A DNA stretch of 64,000 nt from Crossaster papposus (lineage: Eukaryota; Echinodermata; Asteroidea; Velatida; Solasteridae), in the NCBI GenBank assembly GCA_037893245.1, contig JBAIAA010000902.1, positions 1-64,000 on the forward strand, in the 5' to 3' direction. Within the stretch, counting starts at the first letter, position 1. Every line of letters starts with the position of its first letter. The notes beneath the pieces are model-generated. The model searched no databases, had not been told where the DNA came from, and saw only the letters and a list, made by a program, of their open reading frames with translations. A program made the translations under genes and the position numbers. Shown here piece by piece: positions 46,801 to 58,800 of the stretch.

Positions 46801-49800
46801 ATAGCAACGGCTATGTTCTAATCATTATTTCTTCTTAAAATTGTCCACACATACAAACTATTGTATAAACAGCAAAAATATCAAAATTTTGAAAACGTGG
46901 GATACTTACGAGGACCTAATTTGCATATCCAAACACTAACTACGCAAACACTACGCAAAATCGCGTAATTTAAAGAGGTTTTCGATCATCTGATCTCACC
47001 AAAAAAATGGGAATATGTAGAGGAGGACTTGGGCTTTTCAAATTATGCAAAATCTTAAAATTGACCACCCCTTCATATTTTGACTTTGGATGGCCATATC
47101 TCCGAATCACATTGTGCGACTTTACTCTCATTTTGTGGTGACAGGTCACAAATATAGAAAAATAAACAACTATAGATGATTACATACCTCCATTTTCAAC
47201 TCCGGCTCTGGTTTATCCCCAATGTCTACCATCCAACTCCATAACAGTTTCAAACCATGGTGAGTCAAGAAGTGTTTTAAGCATGTCTCATTTGAAGTAT
47301 TCTACACGATAAAAAGAGGTCCAAGAAAACAAAATGAAAGTCACTCACTTATGCCTGGGCATATAGTATTTAAAATATAAAGTTGCATTCCCATACCGAC
47401 TGCTGGTCCCTAAAGCCATTACCAATGTGTATCCTACCTTGAATAGATGACACAGGCCTTGCGCTAACTTTTTTTCCTGGGTAGCCCACAATGCACAAAA
47501 CTATTCGTTCGCCGCGCGCACGTAAACGTACGTACATCCTTAGTCACGTACACAGAGGGCGCTGTTCTGAACAGACTCTTTATCAGACGCTACTACTAGT
47601 GACACGGCAGAACGCTCATGTACTGTACAGCTACGCAGTAGGCCATTATGGTAAGAAAGGCTGAACGATGTAAAAGAGAATAGTGCACATATGTGCGGTA
47701 CCCGGTGCCGTAGTTTATACTATACTAATCTCACTGAAGCCCACCAGTCTACTCTGTTCGTGAGATCGCATTGCACTGCATGCACGCGTGGATCGACCGC
47801 TCCCAGGCTATCGATAATCATGCCGAAAGCACAAACAAAAGACAGTTTATACTCGGTTTATTGTGATCAGATATTTATTTAATACACAAAAAGACAATAA
47901 CAATTTTAACATGTATTTTTATCTAAACCTTTACAGGTAGGTTACTGAATTTTTCACTAGCCCACCGGGCAACCAAGGAAGTGGGTCTTGGTAGCCCGGA
48001 GCAGTTTTCGATAGACTTTGTACGCCGGGCTAGTACTATTTCGAGGCCTGTGACATAACATTACCTCTAAAATCTTCAGAAGCTGTAGTCTGAGCAGCGT
48101 CGTCTCAGCCAGTACCATGTGCCTGGCAAGCGTTAACGTCTGATCGTTGGTTCTCAGGCCTCTTCCATCCAACTCGGAGCACAGCTGCTCAATCTCATCA
48201 TTCAACTACATGTGCAATGTGGGACAATCAACAAGCAGTCAAGATGGTTCTCTAACCACGCGTCTCGCCTACCTTCGCGGTTACCCTATTTTACAACTTG
48301 ACCTCAAATGACCTTTGACATTAGTATGTGACCTTGAATGCAAGTTTCCATACTGCATCTACATGTACGATTGACTCAGGACCGATTGCAATTGATCTTC
48401 AATTTTTCAAATGAGACAAGTGTTACAATTTAGGCTATTTAGAACTTGACCTCATATGACCTTTAACCTAAAATGACCTTTAACCCCAGTACTTGACCTT
48501 TAACACAAGCATCATATGAAGGTAACAATATTGCATCCATGACCCGAGTATGATAGGAATTGGACTTCAACGTTGCATATAAGACCAATTTTGCAATGCT
48601 TCTACAAAGGAAACATTTTCCACAATAACATTTCTCCATTCAACACAATTTATTTTGACAATTTGTCAGTAAGATACATAGAGGGGCAGATAGGAGAAAT
48701 AATTGGGGGAATTATGCCTTTAATGATACAAGCAGGAATTTTGAAGAAAAAAATGGCTGCCATAGCTACCTATCTGCGATGGACCTATATCCAAACATCT
48801 TGCTCATTACATACTTTGGCTGTGTGCCAAATTGCTCGTATCATCAAAGGCCCAATACCATCACCTATCTGCCGTACTAACACGCACAGATTATTGAGCA
48901 ACTTACCGAAGCATCTTCAAAGCTCTCCTTACGTCTGCGATCCAGACTTTCCTTCCTCTTTGGTGTCGAGTCCTTGCCCGACGCCGCCTTACTCGCCCGT
49001 TTGGGTTTGCCAATGAAGCCACGGCAATTCTCTGAACCGCACAAACACTTCTGAGCATTCTCCCTGTTTACAGAGGTCAAGCGAGCAAAAGTCAGGTGTA
49101 CATTAGTATTCAGAGTTGTAACGAGTCGAGTCGAGTCATGTATTTATGACTCGAGTCAATTCGAGTCATAAATATTTGAATACTACACCATAAGAAAACA
49201 TGTTACTGTAACACAAGGTGGATGTCCACGACAGGGTGTATGTTTGTCATATCATAGAGAAACGAAAACAGACGGCCGCTGTATATGTATACCATGTACC
49301 GGTATGTACTTATGTACATAATTATTTGCAGGGTTCTAGCCTAATTTTAATTACTTTATGGGCACAAAAGTAAGAGAGGAGATACGAAGTCACAGAAACA
49401 TGCAAAAATGAACTGGACCCCCGGCCTTGAGGCGCGAGAGCTCCGTTCGCTGCGCTTGCAACGCTTCGCAATCTGATAATTTACCCGGCACTAAAAAGGT
49501 CCTAGCTAGAACCCTGACTATTTGCTAATATAAATGTGATGTGAACATTAACCGGCACTGTTTGTAAGCCATTGCAAATATTTGTCGTAAAGTTTTGCTC
49601 TTATTTTAGGGACTCAAGTCTTATTTGCCGCCCTACAAGATGGTGAAAAAAAAGAGATTAAGTGCAAGATACTGTAAAACCGTTTTTTTATTTTTTTTTG
49701 CATTTTGCAGCCAAATGGACCTACCTAAACCCCACAAAAGTGGTTATTAATTTAACTTCCATTTTGGGTAGAGGAATTTGATGAAAATATTAAACCAAAC

Positions 49801-52800
49801 AAAAATTGACAATTTTTCTACAAATTCTATTTGTTTATTTTATAGCCAGTTTCCCATTTCTCGTTTTTGCACTGTACACCCCTTCAGGGTGCACCCATAC
49901 ATTACTAGTGAACATTTTGTGTGAGAGATCACTGCAACATATTGCACTGTGTTTGTAGAGAGAACTAAACATCAACTGAAATAAACAAAACAATTTGCAC
50001 CGATACGGTTCATGAGATGCACAAAACTTCTTAAACCATTTCTGAGCAATTTACAACGACTATCTATCTGCACTTGACCAACAACAACACTATGTTATGA
50101 GTATGTAAAATGATAAAAGTAAGGCGCGCCATCTGCTGATTGTACTTACCCGTACTGCTCAAACTGGTAGTCAAATGTCAATTCAGTTCCTGCTGCTATC
50201 CACTTCTTGGTGAAAAATCCAACGCGCAGTTGACCATTAACAGTCCACTAACGGAACAAAGAGAAGGTGAATTTAGCGCAGTCCTGCACGCTGATACTAC
50301 ACAATGTACGGTTACGTTAGTCAATGGTGGCCACTATATTGTATTTTATTCACAAAGTGACAAACCAATTTTGCACCGTAAGTCATTGCAAATATTTGTT
50401 CGCCAAAGTTTGATTATGTTTTTGAGACCCCAGTGTTATCAGCCTTCATTCGAGTCATGTCTTCTGATAAGGGATTCGAGTCATTTGCTCGCAATGACTC
50501 GAGTTGAGCCAATTGCCTGTTGAGACTCGAGTTGACTTGAGAAGCAAATATTTGTAAGAATAGAGGTGTGCATTAATGGGTAGTTTGGGAACCGAGTACC
50601 CGATTAAAAACCTGGGTACCTGTAGTGTTGAAGAAACCTCAACCCTAAAATTCAAATCTTAGTAGCTGTTCAGCTTGTTCATCAAGGTCTGCACGATAAT
50701 GTTATGGCCGAGCGGTTAAGAGCATGCAGACTCAAGCTCTGGTGTTTCTGATCAGCAGAGAGTGGGTTCGAGTCCCGGTCTTGACACGCGTGTCCTTAAG
50801 CAAGGTACTTAACCACTATTGCTTCATCTTTCGGATTGGACGTCAAGTCCTAGGTCCCCTGTGTTGTTTAATGTAACAGAACACAGTAACACTTATCGTT
50901 AATAGAGGAGGGGTTTGGCCCGGGTGTACTGGCCGTGGCTGCATAGTGCGTCGCAGCACCTTGTAAAAAAACAGTGATACATAATGGGTCTCATATGGGT
51001 CTCATATGGGTCTCATTTTGGGAAAAGATGGAAATAATTTATACTAACCTTCTGAGTTTCACAGTTTGGATCGCAGCTGTGGTTGATAAATCGGGACATG
51101 TTGCCTTTCAATGTGGCATCAATTATCTGATAAATGGACGCAGGAATAAAAGTGATGTGATCAAGCATCAGGGGTGAGATTGGCCCAAAATGATCAATCC
51201 ACGAAGACACCAGATCAACATATAGTTTGTATTTGCCTAAAGGCCCCCCCTTTCAAAATATATTTTTGTATTGTTCTATATCAACTTTTATAGTTAAAAA
51301 CACTTTTAAGACAAAAACTCGGAATTTTCGAGTGTAAAAGAGATTCTTTATAAATTCTAAAATCTCGACAAAAGATCTTAAATTCAAGAAAAAACTGACA
51401 AATCTCTCCCCTGCTGGCCACCTTTGAGTTTCTTGTGTTTTCATTTTAAGGAACTTTTATGCTTTAATGTAGTAAAACACCAGTGTTGATTCGACTTAAG
51501 TTTTGTAAAGTTACGTAAAGTTATGATTTGTTGAGTAGCGACACATTGAAAGAAAGAGAGAACATCATGTTTAAAATTATTGAGTCGTTGAAAAGCTCAC
51601 TTTTGACAAATGACAGAACAAAGTCCTTATGCAACAGTAACGTTGTTGCAGGGTATGGCAATTAAACTTGCCATGTTAATATAGCATGTCAATATAACAC
51701 AGACATTTCTGAACTTCGTTTTTAAGTTCGTTAGCAATTTTAGGCGATGATCGAACTCTGGGTTAAAAATGCATTTTTTTCACTTTAAGTTTTGAATTTT
51801 TGTTCTGTGTGAAAGATGTATAGTTATCCTGTTACTTTTTGTTAAAAAAACCCAAAACAACAAATATTTAAAATTCCACACCAGCACATATTCTTGCTCA
51901 TATCTCCAATCAGAATTTCCGACTTTTGACTAGTTTTGCTATATCACATCACAAATACATGTAGTTAATCACAAAAGGTTTAAAAAAACACGGCAAGAGC
52001 AAAGATTTGTGTGTTACCTAAAACTGGTAAAACACGACACTACATATTGTGATCTGTTACCTCCTCTGACTTGAGTGCCATAAAGTAGAAATGGTACTGA
52101 TCGTCCGTGTTGTATCGCTTCACACGCGACATGAACTCCGAGTAGTTTAGAACTTCCCCGCAGTATTCCATCACAAACTCATGACTGTAATAACATTTAA
52201 AAAACACCATATCGGCTGAGGTTAGATACACTAACTATACTAAAAAAGAAAACGTAGTCTGTCTTTTTTTTCTATGCATTTTCTTATGTGACCACCTACA
52301 GACCTGAAACACAGATAGTCCACATACATCTGATTTGGCAGGCAACAATTTTTGTCTCCAATAACCCATCCACTAATTAGTCAATGAGATACATTCCTTT
52401 TCCAATGTTATACATGTAGCATGCAAGATGTAATGTTAGTGATAGCCTGTGTAGTGCGCCGAATAGAAGGATCCAAATAAAGATAGGTTCCCTGTTGATT
52501 GGGGGCACTGTTCTTTCCACGAATGGTGTTCGACTTGCCCAAGTGCTTTCACTGTAAGCCTGCATATTCTGAACGGACACTCAGAGTGTCAGAGTTTGTA
52601 CGCGTACGATGATCGACAGATGTCAACAGGCTCACAATAATAATAACTTCTCATTTAATCAATCACTACATCCAGCAACTCTATGCCTCCTACAAACCGC
52701 GGAAGACAGGTAATAAAAAGATCTACATTTTATACTGTGCATTTTAAAATGTTTAAAACATCCTTGATATAATAACTAACAAACAAGCTATATTTAGGTA

Positions 52801-55800
52801 ATAACAGTGCGAGGACCCGGTTATTACAGTATGATAATGACCGGGTTGAGGAATGACCGCTGGTAATGAATCAAGCCGAATGCTTCAAATGTTGTGACTT
52901 TTCTTTCAGCGATATTTCCAGCGTTTTGTGTTCATATTCAGGGGCCATGCTTTAGCTTATGCATGGTACCCAATCTCTTCTATATGCATTGTTGTTATTA
53001 CATGTACCCATACTTTGAGACCAGACTAGCTGACAAACAGATGACACGCGCATTTTTAAAAAATGCCGCGCGTATAGATACAAATGTTCTACGCGTATAT
53101 TTATAGCGCGCAGTATCAAGATTTGACGCTTTTTTTTTTACAAGTTACCGTAGGACTGTTGCATTCATCCAATCATTGGCTTACATGATGCTTGATTAAT
53201 GCTGGTTCAAGGGACATTTATTGGCTTCTTCTTGAAAGCCGGGCTATTACTACAAAAGAATCCCCTCCACGTGGTCAAGTCTCGACTAATTAGAAGCCAT
53301 CAACTCTCCAAGGTATTTATTAATACAACATATTCTTGCTGTTTTCCTTTGTGCCTCTTCCACTGCCTCTTCCTTTGCAAAGCACAGGCTTACATTTATA
53401 TCTAGTTTTCAAAAGTAGCATTTGTATTTATAGTGCTGTCTTTAAATAAATATTAAAAAAAAAGAGAATCTTCCCAGGTCTACTTACGGTTTGAATTCTG
53501 CTTTAGCCTTGAGACCGTGTCCTTTATTTTCTGCAAAGAAGATGCCCACATCCGCATACTGACGCTGCAGAAGTGAACAATTACAATAGTGTGAAAACTG
53601 CACCAACTCCAACACTGATTAACCAAAACCTCCCTGAACCCATCAAAATCCATACAACCGTTTTGGGGGATTTCGCCGAATTCAGAATACATCCCTAATC
53701 CCTATTGGAAACTGGGGGATTGAGGATTGTAAGCCTAGCGGTACTTGCTGGACTCAGGATAGATGGATTCAGAAAACCACCAACACCAACATTTCTGGGC
53801 ACGAGAAAATTGGTGGATTTTGGTGGATTCAGAAACCTTTCTGGTAAAGATACCCAAGAGGTTAGGGTTAAAAGATGCCTCCAAGATGTAGCACTAATTA
53901 CCTTTTTTTGCATTTATACACATCTCAAGACAAAATCACAAGCAAATGTCATCATATATTTTCAAATAAATACTTACTTTTGCGAACCTCCTGTTTGTGC
54001 AGTAGTCACCACAAGGGCATCTCGATGTACTGAAAGCCGTACAAAAAACACACACATGATATTATCGCCTTGGATATTATACCTTTACACAAAATACATT
54101 CACGCATCAAAACATCAAGGCTACATTTATTGGTAATTATGTAGAGGACATCATAAAATGTCAGAATATCTAAAAATCAAAAAATTGCTCAAAATCTTGA
54201 TTTTGGACGGATGTGTCACTTCGTCAAAACGATAGTAACGGATAATTTTAGAGGATTGATGAATCAAATGTTGACAGGATGCCAATTGAAGAATTTTATC
54301 CAAAAAGGCCTTAGGGGGGGGGGGGAGGTTAGGGTAGGCATGCGAGTAAACTGTAAATATAAAGAGGAAACTAGGCCAAAAGAAAAAAAGAAAAAGATGT
54401 ACACAGAATGTATTTATTAATTTCTACTTTATACTGGGTATCCCATTCAGTGCTATAATAATGGCTCTGATCTCCGATGGATGGGTCCCAGTTATATACA
54501 ATTATAACTTATTTGAATTATAAAAAACACTACACATTTTAATAAACTCATTGCACAGGTAAAAAAAAAAAAAAAATATAAAGTGAGCATTCGTCTATAG
54601 AAGTGTTAAAGGCTGTATAAGAAACGTTTATAAAATTACGTAAAATGATCACAAGTTAAAATCAGTGAAAAAAACAATTCAAAACAAATAAAAAATAAAA
54701 ATAAAGAAATCAGCTTAACCAGTTCGCGCCGGAATTATTTTAACATCACCGAGCCGAGGGGCGTGATTATTTTTAACGAAACACGATCCGAGGCGGGTTT
54801 AAGCCGATGGTACCGGAAGGCCCACCCACGCATTTTCCGGCCTTGCTCGCTGCTGACAGACATTTCCGGCCTTGCTCGTGACGTGTTTATGCGTGATTCG
54901 TTTTGAATCTGGAAAAAACTTTGCGTGTATATATACGTCCTCCGGCGCAAACGGGTTAAAAGAGGAAATCTCACATGCCTTGTTTAGAGTTAATGTCAGG
55001 TCCAAGTCTTACCATTCTATCATCAGCAATCGGTTCAGGCAATCTTCCCCACATGCAGGGAACCCACGGGCACGCTCACTCTTTGACGTTGTGCAGTCAC
55101 ACACCATCCTACGAGCTTCCTTCCCAGCTTTAGATTTTTTCCTGTAGCACAAAAATGTTAACCGGTTCAGAAATTGTATGGTTTCAAAATAATGTACATT
55201 TCAGCGTGATTGCGGGAACATTATGTTCACTTCACGTGAAAAATGCTTTCTTTTTAAATAAAAAACAATAAAATACGGTACACTTGACTTGCGACGAGCA
55301 TAGTGCTGGGACTCAAAACCGAATATTCGGTTATTCGAATGTGCTTCCACAAACCGGTTTGGAATTTGAAAACCGAATATTCGAAAAAAAAAAAAAAAAA
55401 GGGATTGCTCTTTTTATGATTTCTGGGCAGAAAAGAAAAAAAAGTTGTTCATTTTGGAATTCTGATTTGAATTGGTTCCGTAGACGATCGCTCAAGCGCG
55501 GCGAAGTTAATGAGCAAGGCTGGCTGTGCGCCATTGTCATCGATTCAATGGTTACGTGAATAAACACGAGCCACTAGATAAACTCATGAATACAGTCAGC
55601 TGGTACGCGGAAAGACGTTCTGTTTGAAGTAGCTGATAGCACGTATTGGAGAACGCAACTTCCATGTCACTTAATCCATTAAAATCACTTTTATAAAAAA
55701 TAAAAAAATAAAAAAAAAAAAAAAATAAAAAAAAAAAAAATAAAAAAAAATTCATTTTTGGATTTTGTAAACCGATTAACGAATTCGGAGGATCGATTAT

Positions 55801-58800
55801 TCGATATTTTCAAATTCGGTTATTCGGTTTTGAAAACCTCCGATTTGTCCCAGCACTAGACGAGCAACATCATTTGTTGGCGTTTTTATATATTTTTTCC
55901 CCCTAATTGTAGTGTGTGGTGCAAAATGAACACCACAATTTGAAACATTTTTAGCGATCATGCCATGGTCTAAAATGCTTACAACTGGTTATTTAGTTAA
56001 CGCAAACTTTTAGTAATAATGGTAGTTAGACAAAGTCACTTGAGAAACAAAAGAATAGACTAAAAATAATAATTTAACTCACCTCTCTGAAATGTAGCAA
56101 TTTTCTGGAATACTTTCAAAGGTCGGGACTTTATCTCCTGTAATAATTCCCCAGGATTGTTTGCTGTTTGCCTTGGTTTCCTCTGAATGGCTGTCAATAA
56201 CTTCACCTTGTTCAACTTTCAAGTTTGCACGAGTGTCTTGGGCAGCAGATAGTGCAGACGGTACAAAGGGTGCAGACGCTGCAACATTCACTGGCTGTTT
56301 GGGTTCACTATTTGAGATGCTTTCCGGAGCTTCTCTTTCTTCCCGAGCCGAAGCAATTTCCATTTTTTCCTCTCCTTCTGGCTGTTGTTTTTCAACGCGG
56401 ATGTTAGGACCTGTAAAGTTCTCGTCCCACACATCCCAGGCAAATTCCGAGTGGTTGTAAACCCGATGTCTGGCGCCTGATCCTACAATTCTTGGAGACT
56501 TCATTGGTTGGTTCTGTACGTTCACGTCACCTGCCTGAACGTGACCAGTGTCTACTGGTCCATGAGGAATTGAATCCATCGCCTCATCTTTCTTGACCGA
56601 AGCACTATCTTCTACACCATCTTTACATGCGGAAACCTGCAACTGGTTTAGATTTTGTCCTTGATCACAGGGGTCTTTCAAGTTGTCAACCTGGGGGACC
56701 GCCAAAATATTGCCTTGTTTCTCCTTGTCTAGGATTCCATGAACGTCAATCTGCAACTGGTTTGCATTTTGTCCTCGATCGCAGGGGTCTTTCAAGTTAT
56801 CAGCCAGGGGGACCACCAAAAGATTGCCTTGTTTCTCTTTTTCCAGGATTCCTTCAACGTTAATCTGCAGCTGGTTTGCATTTTGTCCTTGATTGCAGGC
56901 ATCTTTTAAGTTGTCAACGTGGGAAACCGGCAAAAGATTACCTTGCTTCTCTTTGTCCAGGATTCTGTGAACATCTTCTTGGATGGTCTCCTGGTTGAAT
57001 TCCATGCCTTCTGGGTTTGTTTTCCGATCGTGGTCTTCGCCACCTGCTATAACTGGCCTTAAAAGACATGCTGGGAAATTCAGCTTTTCAATGCCCTGGC
57101 TGGTACACATTGCCCCATCATCAGTGCACAGACTTAAAGTTGTCGACATGCAGCTTGTAGTAGCAGGGGCACTGGCTACAGAAGGTGTGGCTTCTGGGCT
57201 TAACGGTGATGATACATAAGCCTCGCTGGTCACAAGCTGAGAGGTTGGAATTATTTGGGATGCCTCTACTACAGAACTGGTTTGATTTGACAAACTGATG
57301 TCAGTCGTCGAGGTCTCAGATGTACAAATGACTGCCGCCTCTTCATTTACAGAAGGGTAAGGAATGACCATACTGACCTCGGCGGGCACATCGGAAGAAC
57401 TTGCTTCCATTATGTCAGCATCTTCAGCAGGTTTCATGGAGCACTTTGTGTCTGTAATTGTGGTTTCATGGGCTATAGTTGATGAACCGTTGACATCCAG
57501 TGAAACGACCGACAAATGTGCAGTCTCGGACTCGTCAACATTTGCATTAGGCACCTGAACCATCAGAGTAACAGAGGCATTACCATCACTGGCCGCACCA
57601 TGAACAATTTCACGAATTGAGTCTGTCGATATGTTAATGTCGTCACTGAATTTTCTGAACTGCATATCCTCATCTTTTTGGCAATGTGTTTCTAGAGGTG
57701 TGGTGGTTGCATTTTCATCGGATGACGGACTATCTTTTGGTGCATTCACCGACTCAAGGTTGGCGCTTTTTTTCACGACCTCATGCTCTAAAGCGTCATC
57801 AAGCAGGGATCCGTTTGAGTGATGCGACGACAAACGGCGTTTCCTTCCAGATGCAGCAGTTGGTGTTTCTGCCAAGTCGTTTGGCGATTCACTTAATCTC
57901 CTTTTCTCTATTGAACGCAGGCGTGTGCTCCTACGGGTGGGCAAGGAGTCGACGCTGGACTCGTCTGTTCCACTTCTTCCCTTGTTGCCTCGCCAGGATC
58001 TCTTTTTATGCTTCGGCGCATCACTCTTCGGCGATACGCTCCCAGATTCCCTCTTTCTGGAAACATCTGCAGAGTGACAAATGACTACTTCCTGAGTTTG
58101 AATTGGCTTAAAGAAACTCTCTTTGGCTGGGTCTGATACGTTCACTTGGCACGTGGAAGTCATCTCCACTGGTTGGCCAGTCTCCTTGCATTCCGGGGAA
58201 ACAGATTCTTTCCGTAAATCATCTCCTACTTCCCTTTCACCACTACTAACCGTTTCGGCAGGTTGCAATTTCAGCAAAACTTCTGTTTTCGTTTTGATGG
58301 CTCCACTTGGACAATTACACATGTCTTCAACCGAATATTGCTGGAGGAATACTTTGCTGACAGATTGCTTGTCTGATGGCTGTGTTTTGGAACTTGTACA
58401 CTCAGTACTGGTAGATGCAGGAGTGAAATGTTTTGAATCCCTAGGTAGTTTATTATCTGCCTTTTCCGATTCATCGAGTGCTTGAGATTCAGTAGTTTGC
58501 TTTGGAACCACAAGATTCAATTCTCCTGACATTTTCATTGCTTCTTGGGTTAGTCCACACTCGGAAGCCAGCGGTGTGGTATTACCATTAGTTTCTGGTT
58601 TTAATGAATCCGCTAACTCATCTGATGCACTGGTAGGAAGCAAACTAGCATCTTTAGGTAAAGTTTTAGGCAGAGGTTGTGTTCTGGAAGCTGTTGGAAC
58701 TGGATTGACAAACTGTCTGTCATTATCAGTAGGTGGTACATCATCGCAACGCAGCGGAACTTTCGGAGCAAGGATCTCTGCAGGAATTTGGTTAAAGTGT

